35,670 bases of DNA from the NCBI GenBank assembly GCA_017627955.1, contig JAGAFU010000020.1, forward strand, positions 1-35,670, given 5' to 3'. Below the pieces are notes generated by a model, which did not search any database, was not told the origin of the DNA, and saw only the letters and a program-made list of their open reading frames with translations. A program made the translations under genes and the position numbers. Shown here in pieces: positions 7,812-16,587 of the stretch (positions are counted from its first letter, which is position 1; each line of letters opens with the position of its first letter). This DNA comes from Bacteroidales bacterium. Lineage in GTDB: Bacteria; Bacteroidota; Bacteroidia; Bacteroidales; UBA932.

Positions 7812-7842
7812 CAAAGATACGCAATAGAAACCATTCCTGCAA
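7812..7842 (-). promoter_or_regulatory. Bacteroidota promoter for int, overlapping a possible attachment core
   Basis: On the minus strand TATCTTTG (7819-7812) matches the TAnnTTTG -7 element exactly. A TTG lies 20 bases upstream (7842-7840), at the -33 position. The same bases read GTATCTTTGC (7820-7811), which fits GTANNTTTGC, the core reported for CTnDOT-type attachment sites. The two readings are not exclusive, because such elements can insert at or carry promoter-like cores. Confidence 0.55.
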
Positions 7843-7891
7843 GGGTTTACGAAGGGCGTTGTACTTGGTTTACGATTCTCGCTCTCTCCGC

Positions 7892-7933
7892 AAAAAAGAG
7901 GCGCCATGCTATAGCTTGGCGCCTCTTTTTTTT
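7892..7933. terminator. Bidirectional intrinsic terminator after the phosphodiesterase gene
   Basis: GAGGCGCCA (7898-7906) pairs with TGGCGCCTC (7917-7925) around a 10-base loop. A run of six A precedes the stem and eight T follow, so it can work on both strands. It lies 12 bases beyond the minus-strand phosphodiesterase gene and closes that operon. It also marks the chromosomal side of the integrated element. Confidence 0.85.
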
Positions 7934-7944
7934 AGCATTATCCT

Positions 7945-8847
7945 CTATTCAAAGACATCCATAGGGACTCCCCTCCAGCTGTTGGGGGTCTTCAGATGGA
8001 ACACCTTGGCGACGGTAGCGGCCATATCGTACTGGATCATCGGCTCGGTGATCTCGTGGTTCTTCATGATCCCCTTGCCCCAGACCACGAACGGAGTCTC
8101 GATCTCGTTGGTGGTATCACCGCCATGGCCGGTGCCCTCGTGACCGTGGTCGGAGGTGATCATGAATATGGTGTCGTCGTATATTCCCGCTTCCTTCACG
8201 CCCTCGACAATCTTGCGGATGCGCTCGTCAACCTTCGGAAGCTCAGCCATATACTCAGGAGAACCCTTCCCATAGGAGTGACCCATGTGGTCAAGAGCGT
8301 CGATGTGGATAAAGCAGATCACGGGCTTCTTATCCTTGATGTACTTCACGCTCTCCTCAACAATGGCGTCGGGATGCTCTGAAGGGCCGTCAATCTTCTT
8401 CTTATAGCTGACGCAGAGGGTGTCGGCGTAATTCTGGAAATCGCCCCACTCGCAGACAACTCCCGTCTCGGCATCAGGCCTCTCCTGGCGCATCAGATGG
8501 AAGAAAGTAGGCTGCGCTTTATGCTCCGTCTGGACAAGCGGCTTGAAAGTAGGCTCTTTCTCGTTGCCGGTGATGCCAGAGACCTCAACCGGAGTGCCGT
8601 TCATCATCGCCGCCCAGTTCGGACCACTGATAGAAGGACGGACAGTCCTCTTGTAAAGAGTCCAGGAACCTTCCTTCATCTTCTCCTTGATAAATGGCGT
8701 GTCACCATCCTTAAAACTCCATGTCCCCCAACCATCAAGACCGATGATGATCACATGATCGGCGATGTCCTTGGGATTCTCTTTCTTGCTCTGACACGCT
8801 CCGAAGACCAGCAGCGCTGCCATCATTAACAAAATGCCTTTTCTCAT
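7945..8847 (-). CDS. Lipoprotein alkaline-phosphatase-superfamily phosphodiesterase
   Basis: The 300-residue product begins with a lipoprotein signal peptide (lipobox VFGAC, Cys18). The mature part is an alkaline-phosphatase-superfamily metalloenzyme of the type I phosphodiesterase/nucleotide pyrophosphatase kind. Visible metal-site segments are GLDGWG (Asp38), the nucleophile segment SISGPNW (Ser74 likely), DALDHMGHSYG, TSDHGHEG and GTGHGGD. The enzyme would hydrolyse a phosphodiester, or possibly a sulfate ester, in the periplasm or at the surface; the substrate is not evident. It is the last gene of the 13.7-7.9 kb operon, 29 bases after the catalytically lost transglutaminase-like gene, and is followed by a strong terminator. 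Confidence 0.82.
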   Translation of the reverse strand: MRKGILLMMAALLVFGACQSKKENPKDIADHVIIIGLDGWGTWSFKDGDTPFIKEKMKEGSWTLYKRTVRPSISGPNWAAMMNGTPVEVSGITGNEKEPTFKPLVQTEHKAQPTFFHLMRQERPDAETGVVCEWGDFQNYADTLCVSYKKKIDGPSEHPDAIVEESVKYIKDKKPVICFIHIDALDHMGHSYGKGSPEYMAELPKVDERIRKIVEGVKEAGIYDDTIFMITSDHGHEGTGHGGDTTNEIETPFVVWGKGIMKNHEITEPMIQYDMAATVAKVFHLKTPNSWRGVPMDVFE

Positions 8848-8876
8848 AATTATTCCAGTAATATATTAATATCCAA

Positions 8877-10418
8877 CTATTTCTTTACGACAATCGTCCT
8901 ATAGGCATCGTCCTTATAAAGATTAAACATGTTCCTCAAAGAAGCATATTCCTTGACCGGAACAATAGTCTTCAGGATCTTTGCCTCGCGGGTATAGACA
9001 GCGGTGCCGCCGCTCACAGTCAACTTTACTTTGACAGAACCGGCAGGGCAGGACAGCGTCTTCTCGAACGGCACCGAGACTATCGTTCCACCTTCTGGAG
9101 CCTCTATCCTGTAAGTGACGCTCTCGTCCAGCTTGAACGGGAGCTCAATCGGATATGACCTTGATGAATTCAAGCTCCGCACACCGGAAGCGTCAAGACC
9201 TTCTCTGGCGACAGGAAGCTTAAAGACAAGATAATCACCCGCTTCCGTAGCGTTTTTGGGATCCAGAGACACAGTCTCGTCAATCTTGACTTCCGTGAAC
9301 GCTTCGGGCACACTGACCGTTCCTGATGGAGACAGGGCCTGGAAACGTCCCTTAAGGTCGGCTACAGGACGGGAGAATCCCCCCGCTGCGGAGTAATACT
9401 TGTCTGAAGCCTTGATCCACATGGCGCCAGAAAGCGTCTGAAGACAAGGTGGACAGGTGGGGGCGAATATAGCCACCGGCTCAGCTTTCACACCCACCGC
9501 TGAAGCAAGGCTCAGCATGAGGGCGGCTTTCTCCTCGAAAGTACCATAAGCCGAAGCGACAACCTCGGAAGGCTTCCTCACCTTTCCTGCCTGGTTCAAA
9601 GGCAAAGCGCAGAAACCAAGATTCCGGGCCACCCACATTGAGATAGCGTCCATCTTCTCAGTGTCACCTGTCTTGCCCTCACAAATCTTTGAGGCGAGAG
9701 TGGACATATCCTCCTTGGGAAGATTGAATACGGCCGCAGCTCCCTCTCCGGGATTGACAGAAGCGTAGATGTACGGGACATCATCGACAGGAGCATAGAT
9801 CTCATTCAGCCTGGCCGGAATCCCGGAGGCCTTGAAAGTATACTCACGGCCATCGGCGGACTTGGTCATCTTCGCGCCAAGACTCTGGCTGACAACAAGT
9901 TCCTTACCAGCAGGCACCTCAATCACAAGGGTGTAATCCCTCACGGGAGAGACTTCATTGAAACTGCGGAATATGTCGCCAGAGCCAGGGAATCCAGGCT
10001 TTGTGGTGATCGTGTAGTCCAGAGATATCACGGCACCGGGCTCGAGTCCCGTATGTGTCACGACCATCTCCTTGAGATGATTATACGCCGGAGCGTCGGC
10101 GGCGGCGCTCGGAAGAACCTCATTCAGGGCATTGGGAGGGAGGGGCACCATCGTCTTATCGGCCTGCACCGTGTGGCAGCCGTCGATAGTGAGAATCTGG
10201 TAATCGGGATTATAGACGATGAAGGTCTCGCCGTAGAGATTGTGAATAGAATAGAATGTGTTGACCTTCAACTCCTTGTGGTATTTGTAGACCACCGATC
10301 CATCGTCACCGATAGTGTATTTTTCCCGAAGAGAGATAAACTCCCCTTCCGTCTTCTGGGCGAAAAGCCCTGTAGCTATCATTAACCCTGAAAGCAGGGC
10401 GAAAACAGTCTTTCTCAT
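8877..10418 (-). CDS. Secreted DUF3857/transglutaminase-like protein without catalytic residues
   Basis: The 513-residue product has a signal peptide (about residues 1-20, ending GLFA). It has the layout of DUF3857-transglutaminase proteins: an N-terminal beta-rich domain, a transglutaminase-like middle (about 240-350) and a beta-rich C-terminus. Where the neighbouring paralogue-like protein has GVCKDKASML, this one has GTFEEKAALM, so the cysteine is Phe294. The His segment (HFNHCVAV) reads TLSGAMWI, and the Asp segment (YEPLDPTW) reads YYSAAGGF. All three triad positions are lost, so it is probably a binding or scaffolding protein. It starts 9 bases after the active-type gene ends. Confidence 0.75.
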   Translation of the reverse strand: MRKTVFALLSGLMIATGLFAQKTEGEFISLREKYTIGDDGSVVYKYHKELKVNTFYSIHNLYGETFIVYNPDYQILTIDGCHTVQADKTMVPLPPNALNEVLPSAAADAPAYNHLKEMVVTHTGLEPGAVISLDYTITTKPGFPGSGDIFRSFNEVSPVRDYTLVIEVPAGKELVVSQSLGAKMTKSADGREYTFKASGIPARLNEIYAPVDDVPYIYASVNPGEGAAAVFNLPKEDMSTLASKICEGKTGDTEKMDAISMWVARNLGFCALPLNQAGKVRKPSEVVASAYGTFEEKAALMLSLASAVGVKAEPVAIFAPTCPPCLQTLSGAMWIKASDKYYSAAGGFSRPVADLKGRFQALSPSGTVSVPEAFTEVKIDETVSLDPKNATEAGDYLVFKLPVAREGLDASGVRSLNSSRSYPIELPFKLDESVTYRIEAPEGGTIVSVPFEKTLSCPAGSVKVKLTVSGGTAVYTREAKILKTIVPVKEYASLRNMFNLYKDDAYRTIVVKK

Positions 10419-10427
10419 GGCTTTCCC

Positions 10428-12380
10428 CTATTTGATCACAACGATATTATCCTCAATCGACTTCCAAGCCTGAACGGCCTTCTTGAAACCGGGATAGTCC
10501 TCCGCCTCATAGACACGTTTCTTAAGAGCGATCGAAGAGGCAATAATGACAGTGTTTCCCTTACCGGCCACTTTTCCGGAGAAGTCCGCGGCCTCGCTGG
10601 AAGCGCTCTCCTCCAAGGGCGAAGAAAGCGTCATTCCCTTCGGAACAATCACATTCTCATTCGCTTCCACAAGCCTCGAGCATGAGTCCTTAAAGCCGAA
10701 CTCCCTCTCAGGAAGGTCAGTGTTGACCCTGAGGAAAGTCTTGGACCGGTTGTAAAGACGGCCGGTGACCGGCTTGTAAAGCAGGGCTCCGTCGGAAGTC
10801 TTGACTGCATACGACGGGATCGAGAACTTCGCGGTGATCTTGATCGGCGCGTCCAGGTAATAATCTGGATTCTTCCCGTAGTTGACGCTCAGCATCTTGG
10901 CCTGAGGGTCGATCGAAAGGATCTCATTCTCCATGGCATTCTGCCAATTGGCCACATAGCTCTTTGTGAAAGGGCTCCGCACCGAAGCGTCGGACTGGCC
11001 TTCAGCGGTGACGGTATATTCCCCGACAAGATTGCCGTCTTTGTCCAGGGTGGCCTTGACATAAAGCCTGAGATAATGATTCTCAGGAGCTGAGACTGGA
11101 GTCAGCAAAAGCGGGGATCCCTCGGGCAAGCCAGGAAGGTAGTTCTGCTGCTGCTCGGCGCTGGACCAATTCTCACGGGTAAACGGCACCCAGGTCGGAT
11201 CAAGAGGCTCGTAGACTCCGCTTGAGAGTTTCACGACAGCGACACAGTGGTTGAAGTGGTCCGCCGGGATGCTCTCGATCCTGGATCCTGCCATAGTCAT
11301 GGCCGGATGGGCATCAAAACCAGCTGCCCTGAGCATGGTGATAAGCATCGAGGCCTTGTCCTTGCACACACCGCAACGGTCCGTGAAATTCATCTTGGCA
11401 TTGTGGAGGGTGTAGCCTTCACCTTCGCCCATGGATATTCCGGAATAACGAATATAATCGGCCACCCAGTGGGTCAGGAGCCAGATTTTCCTCTGCTCAT
11501 CAGTGACGCCCTTAAGGATCTCGGCCACTTTCTTCCGAACCTCCGGGGTCGGCTCAAAACTGCCGTAATCCTCGTTGACATTGTTGAACCAGACGGACTT
11601 GTCCTCCCAGCGGTCAGTCGAGGAGAGCATCAGCTTCGGAGCCACATCATAGAGGTCGACCATATTCGGCTCCCTCTTGAAGGGTCTGGCGTCGCCAATG
11701 GAAAAGCTCAAGAACTTGCGGTCCCCGTCAACCCTGGTGGAAGAATGGCACTCACCCTGGTAGAACTCGTACTGGACCTCCTTGTTCCTCGGGACATCGA
11801 TCGTGTAGATCTTGGAGACCGTAGGATAGGTCACCCAGAAAGGTACGATGTCATAGAAATGCCCCTTCATAGGAGGGATGAACCTGTCATCCTCATCCGG
11901 GAAGCCGGAAGCCAGAAGGGCGTATGTGAAACCCTTCTTGCCGATGCGGTAGTCAACCACATCCCCTGGCTCAAGAGCTCCGACCTCAACCATGACCTGC
12001 CTGGCGCCCCAATAGATCATTCTCGCCGGGGCGGCATAGTCACAAACTTTTGAGAGATCGATGTTCCTGACCGATCCGTCGGCCTTATAGACCTTGACAT
12101 CCTCGAAAACAGCCGAGGCTGTCAGAGGATCGTAGTCGTACTTCAATACCCGATGGGCAAGGGCACCTGCCTTGGTCTGTATCTTGACAACCTGATGGAT
12201 GTCAAAGCTTCCGGAGCCGGAATCCTTGAAACGGACTCCGATGCTGTCCAGAAGCACGACCGCATCGCTGCCGGCGATGTCAGCCTGTCGGGACGCCCGA
12301 TTCTCCAAAGGCCTCCACGACTGGGCGGAGGCTTGAACGGAAATGGCGGCGAAAAGCGCCGCCAATAAAACATTTCGCAT
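10428..12380 (-). CDS. Secreted DUF3857 domain transglutaminase-like protein
   Basis: The 650-residue product has a signal peptide (about 1-20, SVQASAQ), a DUF3857 domain (about 45-250), a transglutaminase-like domain (about 290-410) and a DUF2569/DUF3858-like beta-rich C-terminus. The papain-like triad is intact: Cys339 in CGVCKDKASML, His378 in DHFNHCVAV and Asp394 in PLDPTW. Bacterial members are thought to act as proteases or transamidases in the envelope; the substrate is unknown. The gene starts 11 bases after the Gfo/Idh/MocA gene and is followed after 9 bases by its inactive counterpart, so they very likely form one transcript. Confidence 0.85.
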   Translation of the reverse strand: MRNVLLAALFAAISVQASAQSWRPLENRASRQADIAGSDAVVLLDSIGVRFKDSGSGSFDIHQVVKIQTKAGALAHRVLKYDYDPLTASAVFEDVKVYKADGSVRNIDLSKVCDYAAPARMIYWGARQVMVEVGALEPGDVVDYRIGKKGFTYALLASGFPDEDDRFIPPMKGHFYDIVPFWVTYPTVSKIYTIDVPRNKEVQYEFYQGECHSSTRVDGDRKFLSFSIGDARPFKREPNMVDLYDVAPKLMLSSTDRWEDKSVWFNNVNEDYGSFEPTPEVRKKVAEILKGVTDEQRKIWLLTHWVADYIRYSGISMGEGEGYTLHNAKMNFTDRCGVCKDKASMLITMLRAAGFDAHPAMTMAGSRIESIPADHFNHCVAVVKLSSGVYEPLDPTWVPFTRENWSSAEQQQNYLPGLPEGSPLLLTPVSAPENHYLRLYVKATLDKDGNLVGEYTVTAEGQSDASVRSPFTKSYVANWQNAMENEILSIDPQAKMLSVNYGKNPDYYLDAPIKITAKFSIPSYAVKTSDGALLYKPVTGRLYNRSKTFLRVNTDLPEREFGFKDSCSRLVEANENVIVPKGMTLSSPLEESASSEAADFSGKVAGKGNTVIIASSIALKKRVYEAEDYPGFKKAVQAWKSIEDNIVVIK

Positions 12381-12391
12381 ATTGGAAATAA

Positions 12392-13735
12392 CTAGATGTC
12401 AAGCTTATAGCCAGGACGATAGTCGTAGTGCATCAGTTTGGTGGCCTCAGGGTCATGCATGAACTTCTGCACTATCGGATTCCAGACGACGGGCCTGCCA
12501 AGATCCATGGCGATATTGCCAAGGTTGCAGACGGTGCAGGAGGAGTGTCCGACCTCAACGGGAACGTTAGGATCGATCCTGGACTTGACAGCCTCGATGA
12601 ACGCCCTGTGGTGTCCGACCTTGGTCTCGTAAGGGACGGAATCGTCACCGGCGGCGGCCTTCATCTCGAGCTTCTTGTCGGAAGCCTCGTATTTGCCGCG
12701 GGAAACCTTGATCCAACCATCCTCTCCGTAGATCTGGACGCCGGGAGTGCTTCCGTCGAAAGGCTCCTCGGAGACGATGATGCCATTGTCATATTTGTAG
12801 GTAAGGTGCTCGTAGAAGCTGTAACCGGCGGGAATGATCTCGACAGGGCCGCTTCCGTCTTTACCGATCGCCCACTGGGCGATGTCAAACATGTGGGCAC
12901 CCCAGTCTGTCATCAGACCGCCGCCCATCGGCTTGTACCAACGCCATGCGCCCCAGAGCTGCTCGTCATGCTCATCATTGATGATCGGGTCGAGGTCTGA
13001 ATGGTAATATACAGAGGTAGGAAGAGGTCCAAGCCACTTGTCCCAGTTCAGTCCGGCAGGAACTTCCATCTTCGGAAGCGGGCAGGGAACAGGAGCGGCG
13101 GAATTCGGGTTGGCGTTATTACGGCCGACATATACCTTGATCTTATGAATCTGGCCGAGGTCTCCCTCGCGGGCATGGGTGGCGGCGGTAATGAACTCGT
13201 CGCTGGAACGCTGCTGGCTTCCGACCTGGAGAATCCTGTTGTACTTGCGGACAGCCTTCACGAGCTGCTGGCCTTCGAAAATGGTCAGTGTCATCGGCTT
13301 CTCAAGATACACGTCCTTACCGGCCTTGCAAGCGGCAATCGCGATGATAGCGTGCTGGTGGTCAGGAACGGCGATCACGACAGCGTCGATGTCCGGACGA
13401 GCGAGAAGCTCCTGGTAGTCCTCGTACATGTCTACCTTGACCTTCTTCTCACCTTTCTCCTGATAATAATTTGTGACCCTCTTGGCGAAACGGTCCCTCT
13501 TGATGTCATACACATCGCAACCGGCGACAACTCTCACATCATCCATCTTCATGAAACCCTGCAGCAAATACATAGCCTGCTGGCCCAAGCCGATGAAGCC
13601 CATGTTGATTGTTCCGTTGGCTGATTTTTTCGCGGGGGCCTTCTTGGATGCGGCCGAGGCGCTTACAATACCAGCAGGCATCATGATGCCCGCAGCTCCG
13701 ATTGCGGAGGCTTTCAAGAAATCTCTACGTACCAT
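12392..13735 (-). CDS. Tat-exported Gfo/Idh/MocA family oxidoreductase
   Basis: The 447-residue product begins with a twin-arginine signal (RRDFLKASAIGAAGIMMPAG), so a folded, NAD-bound protein is probably exported. The Rossmann glycine motif is GFIGLGQQA (about 48-56). The family lysine is in YLEKPMT (about residue 148), and WGAHMFDIAQW supplies the usual C-terminal-domain catalytic region. Members oxidise or reduce sugars, or use NAD catalytically, for example in glycosidases of this fold. The substrate cannot be read from the sequence. It is the first gene of the four-gene operon. A weak TATATTTA element lies upstream, but no convincing -33 partner. Confidence 0.85.
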   Translation of the reverse strand: MVRRDFLKASAIGAAGIMMPAGIVSASAASKKAPAKKSANGTINMGFIGLGQQAMYLLQGFMKMDDVRVVAGCDVYDIKRDRFAKRVTNYYQEKGEKKVKVDMYEDYQELLARPDIDAVVIAVPDHQHAIIAIAACKAGKDVYLEKPMTLTIFEGQQLVKAVRKYNRILQVGSQQRSSDEFITAATHAREGDLGQIHKIKVYVGRNNANPNSAAPVPCPLPKMEVPAGLNWDKWLGPLPTSVYYHSDLDPIINDEHDEQLWGAWRWYKPMGGGLMTDWGAHMFDIAQWAIGKDGSGPVEIIPAGYSFYEHLTYKYDNGIIVSEEPFDGSTPGVQIYGEDGWIKVSRGKYEASDKKLEMKAAAGDDSVPYETKVGHHRAFIEAVKSRIDPNVPVEVGHSSCTVCNLGNIAMDLGRPVVWNPIVQKFMHDPEATKLMHYDYRPGYKLDI

Positions 13736-13903
13736 GTTTCAGTGATTATTCAATTATATCGTAAATATAGTGATTTTTTATAAAAAAACTCTTCATGTCA
13801 TTCAACCTTTGGCACGGAAATGGTATATTCTTAAAACGACATAATTTTTTACCCATAAACCAAAAACTGACTCAATAGTTATTTCATAAGTATTGGACAA
13901 ACA

Positions 13904-13935
13904 AACGGGAACCTGTCGAGAGACACGTTCCCGTT
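13904..13935. terminator. Hairpin terminator downstream of namZ
   Basis: AACGGGAAC (13904-13912) pairs with GTTCCCGTT (13927-13935). Inside the loop TGTC and GACA close a GAGA tetraloop, giving a long stable hairpin. On the minus strand it is followed by GTTTGTTTG, and on the plus strand by an A/T tract with six T. It probably ends the namZ transcript. The rest of 13736-13903 is AT-rich intergenic sequence carrying the promoter of the downstream operon. Confidence 0.65.
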
Positions 13936-13946
13936 ATATTTTTTAT

Positions 13947-14043
13947 CCCTGGACGGCAACACCCTTTTCATCCTGAACGGCAGCACACTTGTCATCCTGA
14001 ACGGCAGCACACTTGTCATCCTGAACGGCAGTGAAGGATCTTA
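13947..14043. repeat. Tandem 24-bp repeat ending in the namZ stop codon
   Basis: The unit GTCATCCTGAACGGCAGCAC plus four more bases is present at about 13947-13966 (degenerate), 13967-13990, 13991-14014 and 14015-14038. The last copy diverges into GTGAAGGATCTTA, the end typical of the interspersed repeats in the ATP synthase operon. Bases 14041-14043 of that last copy are the TAA stop of namZ. Confidence 0.85.
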
Positions 14044-15285
14044 TTCAGGATAAAGCAGGTACGGTTCCCTCCTCGCCTTGAACGCCTCAACATCCTCTTT
14101 CCACCGTTCCTTGATCTCGGCGGCGGTCGCCCCGGACAAGATCATCTCCCGGACATAAGACGCCCCTGCCAGGCGATCGAAAAAAGAATTACCCCCGAAG
14201 AATTCCTCACCCATATTCAGGTCCCGGAACGCATGGATCACATATTCAAGGTTCACACCCTCACTCCATATTTCCTCCAGAGGTTTTTCCCGTAGATCAA
14301 CCCCATGGCAGACTTGGTCCTTATAGGGAGGATTCTTCGCCCCAAGGACACTCTTCGGAGTGAAAGAGAAACCAGAGGTCATGTCCGGGTGGCCATAAAC
14401 CTCGAACGGATAATCGGTTCCACGTCCGAGGGACACGACTGTTCCTTCAAAGAAACAAGTTGATGAATATAGATAGACAGCCCTCATCGTCTTGAGGTTC
14501 GGGGAGGGGTTGACGATCAGGGAGGTCTTGGTCTGGTGGGTGTATCCAAGGCACGGAACCACCTGGAGATCACACTTTAAGCCATCCTCAAGCCAACCCT
14601 CGCCATTGGCCATGAGAGCCAGTTCGCCGAGTGTCATGCCGTGGACTGTCGGTATCGGGAAACGTCCTACGCCGGACTTGAGTCCCGGTTCGAGGACCGG
14701 TCCGTCTACATAGAATCCGTTGGGATTGGGCCGGTCAAGGATGATCACCTTCTTGCCGTTACGGGCGCAAGTCTCCATGAGCCGGGTCATTGTGATGTAG
14801 TAGGTGTAATACCTCAACCCCACATCTTGAATATCAACGAGAAGGACATCAAATTGCCCGGAATTCTTCTCAGGAGCCACCTTCGCTCCCTGGCCGAAAA
14901 GAGAGACTATCTCAACCCCTGTCTTCTCATCCTTTCCGCTATTAACTTCCTCACCGGCATCGGCGGTTCCACGGAATCCATGTTCGGGCGAGAATATAAG
15001 CCTCACATCAACACCCTTTTCCATCAGGACATCGACAAGGTGAGGTCCATAAACGGGATTCCCGCTTTTGTCCACTGTCATGACATCGCCCACTATCCCG
15101 GACTGATTGCTGAACACAGCCACTCTTTTCCCCTCCAGCTCAGGAATATACACCTCAAAGCGCTCGTCCCCGAGAACCACCCGTCCGCTGCCTCGGTCAA
15201 CTCGTTCGCCAATGCGGACCATCCCGCACGACGAGGCATAAGTTAAAACCCCAAGCAGCAACGCCATCACTTTAATCAATCTCAT
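14041..15285 (-). CDS. namZ: Exo-beta-N-acetylmuramidase NamZ (DUF1343), lipoprotein
   Basis: This is the DUF1343 family, whose characterised member NamZ removes N-acetylmuramic acid from the non-reducing end of peptidoglycan fragments. The protein has a lipoprotein-type signal (lipobox-like YASSCG). The family segments are GKRVAVFSNQSG, IFSPEHGFRG, VDIQDVGLRYYTY, ILDRPNPNGF, PTVHGMTLGELA and SLGRGTDYPFEVYGHP. I prefer the ATG at 15285 (MRLIKVM, 414 residues) over the GTG at 15300, since a signal peptide follows it directly. It stands alone between the tandem repeats and the RAYT locus and probably serves peptidoglycan recycling. Confidence 0.9.
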   Translation of the reverse strand: MRLIKVMALLLGVLTYASSCGMVRIGERVDRGSGRVVLGDERFEVYIPELEGKRVAVFSNQSGIVGDVMTVDKSGNPVYGPHLVDVLMEKGVDVRLIFSPEHGFRGTADAGEEVNSGKDEKTGVEIVSLFGQGAKVAPEKNSGQFDVLLVDIQDVGLRYYTYYITMTRLMETCARNGKKVIILDRPNPNGFYVDGPVLEPGLKSGVGRFPIPTVHGMTLGELALMANGEGWLEDGLKCDLQVVPCLGYTHQTKTSLIVNPSPNLKTMRAVYLYSSTCFFEGTVVSLGRGTDYPFEVYGHPDMTSGFSFTPKSVLGAKNPPYKDQVCHGVDLREKPLEEIWSEGVNLEYVIHAFRDLNMGEEFFGGNSFFDRLAGASYVREMILSGATAAEIKERWKEDVEAFKARREPYLLYPE

Positions 15286-15410
15286 ATTACTTTGACTCAC
15301 ACTATTTGACTATTTATTCCTATCTAATTATTGCCTATGATTCCACAAGCCAAGCTATGCCCTCGATTCTCCCTTAAAGATAATCATTATTATGAATACC
15401 CCAACTCGTT

Positions 15411-15568
15411 TTCTTCCCATGTCATTCCTGGGAATACCGGGCATACCTGCCTCCCTCCCCGAAAGGGCCAAAGAAATGGTCCAAGGTGGTTATGAAAGCA
15501 TGAATCGGCCATTATATAGCTTTGACAAACACCTAAGGTGGTCCTGAAAGCAAGGACAAGGCGTTTTC
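15411..15568 (+). repeat. Palindromic repeat copy 1, flanking the RAYT gene
   Basis: About 150 bases match 16588-16746 at roughly 85% identity in the same orientation. Within it the arm AGGTGGTTATGAAAGC (15484-15499) is followed by its imperfect reverse complement (15519-15534, 13 of 16 positions) and by another forward arm (15536-15551). Arms thus alternate + - +, as in REP/BIME clusters. Nothing else is evident between 15301 and 15689. Confidence 0.85.
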
Positions 15569-15689
15569 CTGCCATTTCAACCACTTAACTTAGTCCTCAA
15601 TGCTTCTTGGCATAAGAATATAGCAATTGTGAGACCGTGGAACGAGACATATTCAATTGGAGTTGACTCCAAATCCATAATTCAACAAA

Positions 15690-16445
15690 CTACCAATGAG
15701 AGAGTCGATGTCTGATCCCGACGGAATCCACTCCCGCATCTGCCGCAGCCTTAGCGTAGGTATTATAGTCCCTGAAAAGTTTATACGTATAGTCTTTGGA
15801 ATCTTTATAAAGAGACTGGGCCTTCGTCAATCCCTTTTCCTCGCCAACCTTCATAAGATAGCTCTCCGGCAAGACGTATCCCAATTTGCATATCCTGTAG
15901 TAAGAAGGTAATATCACTCGGGATCCCAACAGCTGCCGGACCCTTGACGTGCCCATCCCTGAAATGGTCTCATCTTCAAACAATTCATTAATTTTACTGA
16001 ATATCAGATAGTTGCTACTCCACAAATATCCCCCCGGAAGAATATCATTCCGGGCATCATACGAATTCCTGGCTGAATATGTGACCGCGTTTACCAGCTC
16101 CTCGAGCGATCCGAGCCTGCCAAGTTTCATAAACCATTCCTTGGGGAGAGGAGGAAATCCGTCCCTTGTAAGCCAGGCGTTCGCCCTAAACCTAATATAA
16201 TCAAACAATTGACAACACTGCGATCCTGCCGCATAAAGAATGAAGTGTCCATGGTTCCTCATCCAATCGAACTGAACCACTCCGATGTTGTAAAGATATT
16301 GGCCGATAGCCAAAGTATTCATCGCATTAACGCACTGTGACCTGTTATTCAGCAGGTTCCGCTTCCCGAGACTATCAAGGGTAAGATGGTAGTACCATTT
16401 GTCATACGACTGGTACTCTTTTCGAAGTTTTTCAATCTTTCTCAT
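15690..16445 (-). CDS. REP-associated tyrosine transposase (RAYT-like, Y1 HUH)
   Basis: RAYT proteins are single-copy relatives of IS200 transposases that cut single-stranded REP hairpins. This 251-residue product shows the pattern: YYHLTLDSLGKRNLL near the N-terminus, the HUH motif in WMRNHGHFILYA (His65, His67), then FDYIRFRANAWL, which offers a candidate catalytic tyrosine, and SYDARN...GGYLWSSNYLIF, the usual YpWSS segment. I chose the ATG at 16445 (MRKIEKL), because the upstream extension looks non-coding. It stands alone between atpG and namZ and is flanked by two direct copies of an alternating-arm palindromic repeat, its likely substrate. Confidence 0.75.
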   Translation of the reverse strand: MRKIEKLRKEYQSYDKWYYHLTLDSLGKRNLLNNRSQCVNAMNTLAIGQYLYNIGVVQFDWMRNHGHFILYAAGSQCCQLFDYIRFRANAWLTRDGFPPLPKEWFMKLGRLGSLEELVNAVTYSARNSYDARNDILPGGYLWSSNYLIFSKINELFEDETISGMGTSRVRQLLGSRVILPSYYRICKLGYVLPESYLMKVGEEKGLTKAQSLYKDSKDYTYKLFRDYNTYAKAAADAGVDSVGIRHRLSHW

Positions 16446-16587
16446 CACGAATAAGTGTAAGTTATCCGCAATTATAACAAATCCCCACATTCTTCAGGAC
16501 GCTTATAAAAAAACAATCATGAAGTTTTTTCGTTTTTTTATCATATAACCTTGTTTACCGTTATCCTCGGTCCTTTCCATGCCCGGC

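Noticed and set aside
13812-13828. TTGGCACGGAAATGGT on the plus strand resembling a sigma-54 -24/-12 promoter
   Set aside because: The -12 half (GT instead of GC) is poor and there is no plus-strand gene downstream before namZ, which is on the minus strand.
13947-14043. Tandem repeats considered as a CRISPR array
   Set aside because: Units abut at a 24-bp period with no unique spacers and there are no cas genes.
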